From an uncultured Alphaproteobacteria bacterium (lineage in GTDB: Bacteria; Pseudomonadota; Alphaproteobacteria; Geminicoccales; Geminicoccaceae): a stretch of DNA of 64,000 nt. Of this stretch, positions 24,885-33,308 are shown piece after piece. The position numbers and the translations under genes are program-made. The notes beneath the pieces were generated by a model, which did not search any database, had not been told where the DNA came from, and was given only the letters and a program-made list of their open reading frames with translations. Numbering within the stretch: position 1 is the first letter of the stretch; every line of letters begins with the position of its first letter. The DNA is taken from positions 62,001-126,000 of the forward strand of contig CALKJU010000011.1 in assembly GCA_937995535.1 (NCBI GenBank). Direction: 5' to 3'.

Positions 24885-25403
24885 ATGTTCCTCGCGCGCA
24901 AGGAAGCCGAACCCGCACCGCCGCCGACCAAGACGGCGCCGCCACTGTCCAGCAGCGCCGCGGCGCCGTCCGCAGCCTCGATCGTCGATCTGCCACGCAA
25001 GTCGGGTGAAACCGTCACGTCCGCGGCCGCCACCCAGGCGTCGCGGATCGCCGCCGATGCCGCGCTCACGGAGGGCAAGCGGCTGATCGTCGGCGAGGGC
25101 ATCAGCCTCTCCGGCGAGATCACGGCGTGCGACCGGCTGGTCGTCGAGGGCAGCGTGAAGGTGACGCTCAACCAGACGCGCGCCATCGAGATCGCCGAGA
25201 GCGGCCGCTTCACCGAGGGCAAGGCCGAGGTCGAGGAGGCCGAGATCAGCGGCGTCTACGAGGGCGAGCTGACGGTCCGCAAGCGGCTCCTGATCCGGCA
25301 CACCGGCAAGGTCAAGGGCACCGTCCGCTTCGGCGAGATCGAGATCGAGAAGGGTGGCGTGCTCTCGGGCACGGTGTCGATGCTGGAGCCCGTCAAGGGC
25401 TGA
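24885..25403 (+). CDS. Bactofilin
   Basis: The 172-residue protein has a disordered, Ala/Pro-rich N-terminus (residues 1-60) and a bactofilin (DUF583) beta-helix core: IVGEGISLSGEITACDRLVVEGSVKV, then repeated blocks with GVYEGELTVRKRLLI and TGKVKGTVRFGEIEIEKGG. Bactofilins polymerise without nucleotide into cytoskeletal filaments that place cell-wall or surface machinery. GGAGG lies seven bases before the ATG at 24885. There is no partner peptidase gene next to it, unlike many bactofilin loci. Confidence 0.9.
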   Translation: MFLARKEAEPAPPPTKTAPPLSSSAAAPSAASIVDLPRKSGETVTSAAATQASRIAADAALTEGKRLIVGEGISLSGEITACDRLVVEGSVKVTLNQTRAIEIAESGRFTEGKAEVEEAEISGVYEGELTVRKRLLIRHTGKVKGTVRFGEIEIEKGGVLSGTVSMLEPVKG

Positions 25404-25411
25404 CGCCGGCC

Positions 25412-25436
25412 GTCGCCTGCCCGCCCAGCGGGCGAC
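25412..25436 (+). terminator. Possible terminator hairpin after bactofilin
   Basis: GTCGCC (25412-25417) can pair with GGCGAC (25431-25436). An alternative inner pair GCCCGC/GCGGGC (25419-25424 with 25428-25433) overlaps it, so the two cannot form together. No T-run follows. Confidence 0.3.
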
Positions 25437-25588
25437 CATCGCCGACCGAACGGGGACGGATGACGACGGAGCGGCCGCCGGCTAGGTAGAGCGCCTCTCC
25501 GGCTCGTGGATCCGTCCCCATCGGCACTCCCGTCGCGGCCCTCGCCACCCTCACCTTCGCTTACGTCCTCTCGCAGTTTTTCCGTACC

Positions 25589-26716
25589 ATGCTGGGCGTG
25601 ATCACGCCCGAGCTGGCGCGCGATCTGGACCTCGGGCCGTCCGCCCTCGGTCTCCTCTCCGGAACCTTCTTCGTCACCTTCGCCCTCGCTCAGTTGCCGG
25701 TGGGCGTGCTGCTCGATCGCGTGGGGCCGCGGCGCACGGCCAGCGGCTTGATGCTGCTCGCCGCTGCCGGAGCGGTGACGTTCGCGACCGCGGGTGGTCG
25801 CAGCGGTGCGCTGATCGGGCAGGCGCTGATCGGCGTCGGCTGCGCGCCGGTCTTTATGAGCGCTCTGTTCGTCGCCGCGCGCCGCTATCCGCCGGCCCGC
25901 TTCGCCGCGATCGCCTCGCTCATCCTCGCGGTCGGCCAGGCCGGCGTGATCGTCGGGACGACCCCCCTCGCCCTGGTCGCCGAGGCGCTCGGCTGGCGCG
26001 GCGCGCTTCTGATCGCTGCCGCCCTTATGGCCGGAGCGGCGCTCGCCGTCCGCCTGCTCGTCGAGGACCCGCCGCGGCTCGCCGCCAGCGAGACACTCGC
26101 CGCCGCCGTCGCGGGCGTGCTCGCCGTGCTGCGGGTCCGCGCGCTGCACCCGATCCTGCCGATGTGCTTGGTCTCCTACGGTGCGGTGATCACCATCCGT
26201 GGCCTCTGGGGCGGCCCCTACCTCGCCGACGTGTTCGGCCTGGACCCGACCGCACGCGGCAACGTGCTCCTGGTCATGTCGCTGGGCCTGATCGCCGGTA
26301 CGGTCGCCTATGGCGGCATCGAGCGACACCTCGACCGCCGCCGCGAGCCTGTCCTGGTCGGCACGGCGCTCACTGTCGCGGCGCTCGCTACGCTGGTCGT
26401 CCTCGCGGACCGCTCGATCTGGGTGGCGACGGGCCTGCTCACTCTCGTCGGCGCCGCCTCGATCCATTTCGCCGTCGTGATGGCCCAGGCTCGGCGCTTT
26501 CTTGCCGACGCGCAGATCGGCAGGGGCCTCACCCTGCTCAACGGAACATCCTTCGCCGGCGCGGCCATCCTGCAGATCCTCAGCGGTGGGATCGTGGCCG
26601 CTGCAGCCACGCCGGGCGCCCCCGCCGCCGCCTACCGCGCGCTGTTCCTGTTCCTGGCGCTGTGCCTCGCCGCGGCTCTCGCGATCTACGTCCTCAGCAC
26701 CGATCGCCGTGGTTGA
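25589..26716 (+). CDS. MFS transporter, N-terminus interrupted by in-frame TAG
   Basis: A major-facilitator permease of 375 residues from the ATG at 25589, with the loop LLDRVGPRR after helix 2 and about 11 full helices. Conserved-looking sequence continues upstream in frame (GTPVAALATLTFAYVLSQFF), forming most of helix 1. Further up, an ATG at 25460 begins nine codons (MTTERPPAR) and then meets a TAG at 25487. No ATG, GTG or TTG lies between that stop and 25589; an ATC at 25520 is the only near-cognate placed before helix 1. Either translation begins at 25589 with a shortened helix 1, or a rare start is used, or this is a recent nonsense mutation or sequence error. Substrate unknown. Confidence 0.75.
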   Translation: MLGVITPELARDLDLGPSALGLLSGTFFVTFALAQLPVGVLLDRVGPRRTASGLMLLAAAGAVTFATAGGRSGALIGQALIGVGCAPVFMSALFVAARRYPPARFAAIASLILAVGQAGVIVGTTPLALVAEALGWRGALLIAAALMAGAALAVRLLVEDPPRLAASETLAAAVAGVLAVLRVRALHPILPMCLVSYGAVITIRGLWGGPYLADVFGLDPTARGNVLLVMSLGLIAGTVAYGGIERHLDRRREPVLVGTALTVAALATLVVLADRSIWVATGLLTLVGAASIHFAVVMAQARRFLADAQIGRGLTLLNGTSFAGAAILQILSGGIVAAAATPGAPAAAYRALFLFLALCLAAALAIYVLSTDRRG

Positions 26717-26833
26717 GACCCCGCGGCGCCGTTCATTATTTGTGCTCACCGGCTTGCCGGATGGTGGCACGTTCGCGTATCCTCATTTTCTTTCTTTAGG
26801 AACCTCCAGGAAACGCCGTCCGGAGTGCCGCAG

Positions 26834-27931
26834 ATGGCACAGATCAATGGCACGTCGCGCGACGACATCTTGGTCGGCACGGACGGCGACGACGTCATCC
26901 AGGCCGGTGGCGGCGACGATCTGGTGCTCGCCGATCGCATGCCGTTCGACCACCGCGGCGGCAACGATCTCGTCCGCGGGGGCACCGGCGACGACACTGT
27001 GTTTGCCTTCGGCGGTGACAACACCCTCTTCGGCGGCGACGGCCGCGACACCCTGATCAGTGCCGATGGCGCTGACGTGATCTTCGGCGGATGCGGCGAC
27101 GACCCCGATATCCAGTCGGGCCGCGGCGCCGACCGAGCGTACGGCGATGCTGGCAACGACACGATCCGTGGCGGCGAGGGCAACGACCTCCTCTATGGCG
27201 GCGACGGCAACGACCGGCTTGTCGGCGGCAGCGACGACGATCGCCTCTATGGTGGCGGCGGCCTGGACTGGCTCGAAGGGCGCGAGGGCGGCGACCTGCT
27301 CTACGGCGGCGATGAGCGTGACACCCTCGATGGCGGCAACGGCTCCGACACGCTCCTCGGCGGCAATGGCGACGACTGGCTCCTCGGTCGCACCGATGCG
27401 GACAGCCTGTTTGGTGGCAACGGCAACGATCGGCTCGACGGTCACGACGGCGCGGATCGGCTCGACGGCGACCTGCATGACGACCTTCTCTATGGCGGCG
27501 CCGGCGACGACCTGCTGCTCGGGGATCCCGGCAACGACCATCTCAGCGCTGGCGATGGTGAGGACTCGCTGTTCGGCGGGGACGGCAACGATCGACTCTT
27601 CGGCGGCAATGGGGACGACCGCCTCCATGGCGGCAACGACAACGACGTCCTCTACGGCGGCGCCGGCGACGACATCCTGTCCGGTGGCGCCGGGACCGAC
27701 CTGTTCCTGTTCGGGACGACGGGCGTAGCGTCCGAGCACTTCGGGAGCGATTCGATCGCCGACTTCAGCCCGAGCGAGCGCGTCCGGTTCCTAAGTCCCG
27801 GGACGACGATCGCGCTCGGCATCGGCACGTCGGTGGTGGTGATCGTGGCCGACGACGGACGGTTCCTGGGCACGCTGACCGCGACCAACGGCCATCTCTG
27901 GGTGCTGCAGGATTTCATCCTGCCGGCATGA
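26834..27931 (+). CDS. RTX calcium-binding repeat protein
   Basis: The 365-residue protein is almost entirely hemolysin-type nonapeptide repeats of the GGxGxDxxx form, from about residue 15 to 290 (for example GGEGNDLLYGGDGNDRL). A C-terminal beta region (DSIADFSPSERVRFLSP onward) resembles the tails of type I secreted RTX proteins, which carry an uncleaved C-terminal signal. There is no N-terminal signal peptide. No ABC/HlyD/TolC exporter is nearby and no catalytic domain is visible, so a Ca2+-folded surface or matrix protein is the likely class. The ATG at 26834 has GGAG eight bases upstream; a GTG at 26825 is the other option. Confidence 0.85.
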   Translation: MAQINGTSRDDILVGTDGDDVIQAGGGDDLVLADRMPFDHRGGNDLVRGGTGDDTVFAFGGDNTLFGGDGRDTLISADGADVIFGGCGDDPDIQSGRGADRAYGDAGNDTIRGGEGNDLLYGGDGNDRLVGGSDDDRLYGGGGLDWLEGREGGDLLYGGDERDTLDGGNGSDTLLGGNGDDWLLGRTDADSLFGGNGNDRLDGHDGADRLDGDLHDDLLYGGAGDDLLLGDPGNDHLSAGDGEDSLFGGDGNDRLFGGNGDDRLHGGNDNDVLYGGAGDDILSGGAGTDLFLFGTTGVASEHFGSDSIADFSPSERVRFLSPGTTIALGIGTSVVVIVADDGRFLGTLTATNGHLWVLQDFILPA

Positions 27932-27978
27932 CACGGTCGACGGAGCACGTCGCACCCGGCTCGGCCAGGCTCCGGCCG

Positions 27979-29085
27979 CTAGGCCCCGCGGCGGCCTGCC
28001 TCGCGAAGCAGCGGCAGCACGCGTGCGCAGAACGCCGGCAGCTCACCCCGGAAGTCGACAAAGCTGAGCGTGGCACCGGCAAAGCCGGCATCGCTGATGC
28101 GGACCAGCTCGGCGGCGATGTCCTCGGGCGTGCCGATGAGCGGGTAGGTCCCCGCACCGCCGGCGAACCGCTTGCGGTACTGCCGGAACGCCGCCGGATC
28201 GTGGCTCTGCGCGAACTGCTGCTTCTGCCGCATATGGTAGTCGACCGCCGCGTGGTCCGCTTCGGCGACGGCGTAACGCTCGTAGTAGGCCTCGGCCTCG
28301 TCGCGCGAGGGCCGGCAGACGACATGACAGGTGGTCCACACATCGAGCGTGCGGCCGAGCGGCGCGGCCCGCATGCGGATGTCCTCGATCGTCCGCCGCC
28401 CCTCCGCGATCGAGGTGAAGGTGGTCAGCAGGCAGTCCGCGTTGGCCGCGGCGAACTCGCGCCCTGGCGGGCCGAACGCCGCGTTCAACATCACCGGATG
28501 CGGCCGCTGCACCGGCAAGGGCCAGCCACGGACGCCGCGAAGGCGATAGAACCGGCCCACATGGTCGAACGGCTCCTCGGCGGCGTGGATGCGGCGGACG
28601 ACGCTCCACCACTCGGCGCCTTGAGCGTAGCGCTCGGGGACGGGCTCGAGACCGAACATGGCGAACTCGTCCGGGTTCCAGCCGCAGACGATGTTGAGCG
28701 CGGCCCGGCCGAGGGAGATGTGATCGACCGTCGCCAGCGCCTTCGCCGCGAACACCGGATGGACCATCGGCACGTGAACCGTGGCGGCGACCGCGATCCG
28801 CTCGGTGGCGGCGGCGATGCCGGCGGCGAAGGTCAGGGTCTCGAAGCTCCACTCGCGCGCCTCGGTGGCGCCACCGAAGCCCTTCCAGCGGGCGATCGGC
28901 AAGAACAGCTCGAGACCTGCCCGATCGGCGATCCGCGCCACCTCGACCACATCCGGCCAGCGCGCCCGCCAGCGTTCCGGAACGGTGGTCAGCGCGAGGC
29001 CGCCATCGGCATTGGCCGAGAACACCCCGAGCTTGAGGCGATTTGGCCCACGTAGGGGCTGCATACACCACTCCGCCACCATCAT
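27979..29085 (-). CDS. LLM-class flavin-dependent monooxygenase
   Basis: The 368-residue luciferase-like TIM-barrel enzyme has the typical stretches RLKLGVFSANADGGLALTTVPERW, DRAGLELFLPIARWKGFGG and AALNIVCGWNPDEFAMFG, which match the group with alkanesulfonate and pyrimidine (RutA-like) monooxygenases. It would use FMNH2 from a partner reductase, which is not encoded nearby. The ATG at 29085 has GGGAG five bases upstream; an ATG at 29064 is an alternative. It converges on the RTX gene with a 47-base gap. The substrate cannot be read from sequence. Confidence 0.85.
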   Translation of the reverse strand: MMVAEWCMQPLRGPNRLKLGVFSANADGGLALTTVPERWRARWPDVVEVARIADRAGLELFLPIARWKGFGGATEAREWSFETLTFAAGIAAATERIAVAATVHVPMVHPVFAAKALATVDHISLGRAALNIVCGWNPDEFAMFGLEPVPERYAQGAEWWSVVRRIHAAEEPFDHVGRFYRLRGVRGWPLPVQRPHPVMLNAAFGPPGREFAAANADCLLTTFTSIAEGRRTIEDIRMRAAPLGRTLDVWTTCHVVCRPSRDEAEAYYERYAVAEADHAAVDYHMRQKQQFAQSHDPAAFRQYRKRFAGGAGTYPLIGTPEDIAAELVRISDAGFAGATLSFVDFRGELPAFCARVLPLLREAGRRGA

Positions 29086-29529
29086 CGCCGCTCCCGCGCC
29101 GCGACCATACGCCGAGCCTACCTCGCACGGTCGGCGCCAAAAAGTTAGATACTTGACATGTCCGTGCGCCGATTGCACAATATTGTCAATCACGCGACGC
29201 TCACGGAGCCACGTCAGCGTGGCGCCTGATTGCGTTCGCCAGCGGAGCGCGCGCATGCTCGCGCGAGCTAATCCTCTGGTTGGTGCCGACGCGCTTGGTG
29301 CACTGTTCGGGCTCGATCCCAGGCACGCACCCTGCCGCGGCGCAGGCCTGAACACCATCACCCGTCCCGTCACCGCCCGGACGATCCGCGCGAGGGCGGC
29401 CGTGCTGCCAGGTGCGGCGCTCCTTTTTCTCCACGTTCACGAGGTCATGGCGCTGGCGCTGCGCTGCGGGCTCGACCTTTCAGCCCATTGCGACCGGCTC
29501 CGGGTGTCGTGCGCCCGAGTCGGGCCCGG
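29086..29529. other. 444-base region without a recognisable gene
   Basis: This gap separates the divergent monooxygenase and GNAT genes. Its first 100 bases are AT-rich for this genome and hold a promoter-like pair. The remaining frames have no family-like sequence. Confidence 0.5.
29153..29181 (+). promoter_or_regulatory. Putative sigma70 promoter
   Basis: TTGACA (29153-29158) is a perfect -35 element, followed after 17 bases by CACAAT (29176-29181), which matches the -10 in four of six positions. It points toward the GNAT gene, leaving a leader of roughly 340 bases. Confidence 0.4.
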
Positions 29530-30075
29530 ATGAGCCCGCTCCACTTCAAGGTCGCCGACCGCCCGTGCGAACTGGAGCAGGTCCACGCGCTCAACTACCG
29601 GGCTTTCGTGGAGGAGATCCCGCAGCATCCGCCGGACGCCGAGCGCCGTCGGGTCGATCCGTTCCACGGCGAGAACATCTATCTCGTGGCACTCGACGGC
29701 GACCGCCTGGTGGGCATGCTGTGCGCGCGCGATCGGCGACCCTTCTCGCTCGACCGCAAGCTCGCCGACCTCGATGCTTGGCTGCCAGCGCATCGCCGGC
29801 TCGTCGAGCTGCGCCTGCTCGTGATCGAGCGAGCCTATCGCCACAAGCAGGTGCTGGTGGGCCTGCTCGGTCTGGGCACGGAATTGCGTGCCGCCACCGG
29901 CTGGGACCTCGCGGTCATCTCGGCCACCACCCGCCAGACGCGCCTGTACGCACACATCGGCTGCGAGCCCTTCGGTCCGCTGGTCGGCACGCCGACGGCC
30001 CTGTTCCAGCCGATGTTCCTCCGCCTCGAGCGATTCCGTGTCACGGCACGACGGCTGGGCCTGCCAAGCGCCTGA
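29530..30075 (+). CDS. GNAT-fold acyltransferase, N-acyl amino acid synthase-like
   Basis: The 181-residue protein has the GNAT fold. Its N-terminal part (LNYRAFVEEIPQH, DPFHGENIYLVALDGDRLVGMLCARD) and the late ISATTRQTRLYAHIGCEPFGP resemble the N-acyl amino acid synthase/autoinducer-synthase-like branch, which uses long-chain acyl donors. The usual acetyl-CoA loop is replaced by ERAYRHKQVLVGLLGLG. The activity is inferred from overall look only. The gene stands alone and converges on the ABC-SDR fusion gene. Confidence 0.6.
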   Translation: MSPLHFKVADRPCELEQVHALNYRAFVEEIPQHPPDAERRRVDPFHGENIYLVALDGDRLVGMLCARDRRPFSLDRKLADLDAWLPAHRRLVELRLLVIERAYRHKQVLVGLLGLGTELRAATGWDLAVISATTRQTRLYAHIGCEPFGPLVGTPTALFQPMFLRLERFRVTARRLGLPSA

Positions 30076-30104
30076 CCGCGCCCATGGAACCGCGCCGGCG
30101 ACGC

Positions 30105-31640
30105 TCACGACGGCAGGTAGGCGGCCAGCTCCTTTTCCAGCGCCTTCGGATCGGCGCGGTGCTGCGCCAGCCAGCCTTGCGCCATCTGGCTCGGATAGAC
30201 CTCCTCCGTACCGCTGGCCACGGCGTCCAACGCCGCCGTCACGACCTCCGCCGGCGTGATCTTCGGTACCGGCACGCCCTCGGTCATGCGCGTCTCGACC
30301 GCTCCGGGCAGCACGCCGACGACCAACGTGCCCTGCTTGGCGAGTTCGGCGCGCACGCCCTGCGTCAGGCTCCACAGCGCGGCCTTCGATGCGCACAAGG
30401 AGCCCATCAGCGGCAGCTGCACCAGGGCGAGGATCGAGATCATGTTGACGATGCAGCCGCCGCCGTTGCGGCCGAGGATCGGCGCGAAGGCGCGGCACAT
30501 CCGCAGCGTACCGAGATAGTTCGTCTCGATCTCGATCCGGGCGTTGTCGATCGACGGTGCCGCGAGCAGCCCGCTGTTGAAGTTCACCCCGGCGTTGTTG
30601 ACGAGCAGGGTGACATCGCCGCAGGCCCGCGCTGCGGCATCGACCTGCGTCTGGTCGGTGATGTCGAGGGTCAGGGGAACGACGCGGCGATCCGCGACGG
30701 CCAAGGACTGCCCGGCACGGGTGCCGGCGTAGACCTTGGCCGCGCCGCGCGCCAGCAGCTCGTCGACATAGGCGGCGCCGATGCCGCGATTGGCCCCGGT
30801 CACGAGCGCGATGCAGCCTGCGATCTCCATGCCTGCCTCCCCGGCCGCGGCGAGCGGTGCGCGGTCGAGCCACCCGGGCTCGACGACGGGTAGCGGAATC
30901 GCCTCGAGCAGCTCGCGCGTCTGCGGGTGCTTAGGGTCGGCGAAGACCATCTCGCAAGCGCCTTGCTCGACGATCGCGCCGCTCCGCATCACCGCCACCC
31001 GATCGCACAGGGCGCGGACCACGCCCAGATCGTGGCTGATGAAGATCAGCGCCATGCCGAACTCGGCGCGGAGCCGGCGCAGCAGCGCCAGGATCTGCGC
31101 CTTGCTCGAGACGTCCAGGCCGGAGGTGATCTCGTCGGCGACGATCAGCGCGGGCTCGAGCGCGATCGCCCGCGCGATGCCGACCCGCTGCCGCTGCCCG
31201 CCGGAGAGCTGGTGCGGGAAGCGCTCCAGCAGGCCGTCGGCTAGACCGACGCGGGCGAGCAACCGGCGAAGTGTCACCTCGTCGACCGGCCGGCCGAAGG
31301 CGCGGAATGGCTGCGCGAGTGCGGTACGGATGCGGTGGCGTGGGTTGAGCGCGCTTTGTGGATCCTGGAAGACGAACTGCATGCGCGCGCGCAACGGGCG
31401 AAGCGCCGCCTCGTCGAGCTGCGTGATGTCCTGCCCGGCGAAGATCAGCCGTCCGGCGGTCGGCTCGTACAGTCGCAGCAGGGTCCGACCCAGCGAGGTC
31501 TTGCCGGACCCGCTCTCGCCGACGATGCCCAGCGCCTCCCCGGCCTGCAGCTCGAGATCCACATCCCTGAGAACCTCGATCGTGCCACCGCGGCGCGCGT
31601 CGGGTAGCGCGAGCCGCAGGCGCTCAGCGCGCAGGAGCAT
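30105..31640 (-). CDS. OppF-type ABC ATPase fused in frame to a short-chain dehydrogenase
   Basis: One open frame encodes 511 residues. Residues 1-255 are a peptide-importer ATPase: Walker A GESGSGKT (41-48), Q-loop FQDPQSALNP (91-100), signature LSGGQRQR (145-152), Walker B LIVADE (165-170) and H-loop ISHD. Residues 271-511 are an SDR with TGANRGIG and NNAG, but its active-site Tyr is Leu (GSLCASKAA). There is no stop between the halves. A GGGGAGG site just before an internal ATG at 30830 suggests the SDR half (241 residues) can also be made alone. The gene overlaps the upstream OppD-type gene by 17 bases and ends the operon. A lost stop codon or an assembly error could explain the fusion. 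Confidence 0.8.
   Translation of the reverse strand: MLLRAERLRLALPDARRGGTIEVLRDVDLELQAGEALGIVGESGSGKTSLGRTLLRLYEPTAGRLIFAGQDITQLDEAALRPLRARMQFVFQDPQSALNPRHRIRTALAQPFRAFGRPVDEVTLRRLLARVGLADGLLERFPHQLSGGQRQRVGIARAIALEPALIVADEITSGLDVSSKAQILALLRRLRAEFGMALIFISHDLGVVRALCDRVAVMRSGAIVEQGACEMVFADPKHPQTRELLEAIPLPVVEPGWLDRAPLAAAGEAGMEIAGCIALVTGANRGIGAAYVDELLARGAAKVYAGTRAGQSLAVADRRVVPLTLDITDQTQVDAAARACGDVTLLVNNAGVNFNSGLLAAPSIDNARIEIETNYLGTLRMCRAFAPILGRNGGGCIVNMISILALVQLPLMGSLCASKAALWSLTQGVRAELAKQGTLVVGVLPGAVETRMTEGVPVPKITPAEVVTAALDAVASGTEEVYPSQMAQGWLAQHRADPKALEKELAAYLPS
30828..30842 (-). promoter_or_regulatory. Internal ribosome site and ATG for the SDR half
   Basis: On the minus strand GGGGAGG (30842-30836) stands five bases before an ATG (30830-30828) that is exactly where a free-standing SDR would begin. 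It lies inside the ABC-SDR open frame and would allow a separate 241-residue product. Confidence 0.55.
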
Positions 31641-32487
31641 CGAGCAGGTGCGCCTCGGCCGCGAGCGATGCAGTGAGCGCGGCGGGAACCGGCTGGACAG
31701 CCTCGCCTGGCCGGTCCCAGCGCGGCATCGCCGCCAGCAGTGCCCGCGTGTAGGCATGCCGCGGCCGCTCGAGCAGTTCGGCCGTCGCCGCGTGCTCCCA
31801 GATCACACCCGCATAGATCACGCTGACGCGGGTGCAGAGCTTGGCGACGACGCCGAGATCATGGGTGACGAACAGAACGGAGCAGCGGCGCTCGCGCTGC
31901 AAGTCGCGGATCAGGCGGAGGATCTCGCGCTGCACGGTGACGTCGAGCGCCGTGGTCGGCTCGTCGGCGACGATCAGTTTCGGCTCGAGCGCGAAGGCCA
32001 TCGCGATCAGGACCCGTTGACGCATCCCGCCAGACAGCTCGTGAGGATAGAGGCCGGCTACTCGCCTCGGCTCGCGCATGCGAACATGCTCGAGCAACTC
32101 CAGCGAGCGTACCCTTGCCGTGTCGCGTCGCAGCCCACCCCGCAAGCGCAGGAAGCGGGCCATCTGCGTGCCGATCGTGTAGCCCGGGTTGAGCGCCGTC
32201 ATCGGGTCCTGCGGGATCAGCGCGATCGCGCGGCCCATCAGCTCCCGCCGCGCCGGACCCGGCAGCGCAAGGAGGTCGAGCGCCTCGAAGCGGATGCGAC
32301 CGGCGGTGACACGAGCCGACTGCGGGAGCAATCCGAGCACGGCGCGCGCCAGCATCGATTTCCCGGCTCCTGACTCGCCGACCAGCCCGTGCACCTCGCC
32401 GCTGGCAACGGTGAGATCGACGCCGCGCAGCACGGGCGCGCCGGCGACCGCCAGTGACAGGCCCTCGACGGCGAGCAGCGGGCTCAT
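31624..32487 (-). CDS. Dipeptide/oligopeptide ABC transporter ATPase (DppD/OppD type)
   Basis: The 287-residue ATPase has Walker A GESGAGKS near residue 39, Q-loop IPQDPMTALNP, signature LSGGMRQR and Walker B LIVADEPTTALD, all standard for the OppD side. The ATG at 32487 overlaps the permease stop (ATGA). It pairs with the OppF-type ATPase downstream to power the importer encoded by this operon. Confidence 0.9.
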   Translation of the reverse strand: MSPLLAVEGLSLAVAGAPVLRGVDLTVASGEVHGLVGESGAGKSMLARAVLGLLPQSARVTAGRIRFEALDLLALPGPARRELMGRAIALIPQDPMTALNPGYTIGTQMARFLRLRGGLRRDTARVRSLELLEHVRMREPRRVAGLYPHELSGGMRQRVLIAMAFALEPKLIVADEPTTALDVTVQREILRLIRDLQRERRCSVLFVTHDLGVVAKLCTRVSVIYAGVIWEHAATAELLERPRHAYTRALLAAMPRWDRPGEAVQPVPAALTASLAAEAHLLDAPAR

Positions 32488-33308
32488 CGGCGCAGCACCG
32501 GGTCGAGCCGGTCCTTGAGCCCGTCGCCGAGCAGGTTGAAGGCGAGAACGAGCGTCACGATGCACAGCATCGGCAGCGCCATCAGCCATGGTGCCTGGTA
32601 GACGACAGCGCGGCCCTCCGCGATCAGCCCGCCCCAGGTCGGGTAGTCGGACGCGACGGACAGCCCGACGAAGCTCAAGATCGCTTCGACGATCACCGCG
32701 ATGCCCATCTCGAGCGTCAGCAGGACGAGCAGCAGCGGTGCCAGATTGGGCAGCACCTCGCTCCACAAGGTGCGCCACCGGCCGAGGCCCAGCATCCGCG
32801 CCGCCGCGACGTAGTCGCGGGCCTTCTGCGTCTGCACCTCGGCGCGTACCACCCGACAGAATCTGGTCCAGTCGACGATCACGATGGCGATGATCACCGC
32901 GTGCAGGCCGGCACCGATCACCGCCACCAATACGATCGACAGCAGCACCGGCGGGAACGACATCCAGATCTCGACGAGCCGCGAAATCAGCTCGTCGACC
33001 CAGCCGCCGAGCCAGCCTGCGAGGAGACCCAACGCCGTGCCGAGCAGCCCCGCCAGCGTCGCGGCGACCAACGCCACGGTGAGGGCGACGCGGGTCCCGA
33101 ACAGCAGGCGTGAAAGCACGTCGCGACCGAGGCTGTCGGTGCCCAGCGGATAGAGCGGGTCGGCGCCGGCGAGACCGAGCGGTGGCAGGAGACTCGCCAG
33201 TAGGTTCTGCTCCAGCGGATGATGCGGCGCCAGCAGCGGTGCCGCCAGCGCCGCGACGACGACGAGCGCGAGGACGCCAACGGCGAACGCGAGACGTGCG
33301 TCAGGCAT
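32484..33308 (-). CDS. Dipeptide-type ABC permease (DppC type)
   Basis: The 274-residue inner-membrane permease has an N-terminal helix, the periplasmic segment PLYPLGTDSLGRDVLSRLLFG typical of DppC/OppC, and the EAA loop (YVAAARMLGLGRWRTLWSEVLPN) that contacts the ATPases. It overlaps the upstream permease by eight bases and the next ATPase by four. Confidence 0.92.
   Translation of the reverse strand: MPDARLAFAVGVLALVVVAALAAPLLAPHHPLEQNLLASLLPPLGLAGADPLYPLGTDSLGRDVLSRLLFGTRVALTVALVAATLAGLLGTALGLLAGWLGGWVDELISRLVEIWMSFPPVLLSIVLVAVIGAGLHAVIIAIVIVDWTRFCRVVRAEVQTQKARDYVAAARMLGLGRWRTLWSEVLPNLAPLLLVLLTLEMGIAVIVEAILSFVGLSVASDYPTWGGLIAEGRAVVYQAPWLMALPMLCIVTLVLAFNLLGDGLKDRLDPVLRR

Noticed and set aside
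26783-27739. Minus-strand frame of about 318 codons opposite the RTX gene
   Set aside because: Its Val/Ala-rich periodic sequence is the complement of the RTX repeats, not an independent gene.
26834-27931. Possible tandem DNA repeat or CRISPR-like array
   Set aside because: The period comes from protein-level RTX nonapeptides with varied codons; there are no identical repeats with spacers.
29201-29440. Small minus-strand frame in the gap near the GNAT gene
   Set aside because: No ribosome site and no family-like sequence.
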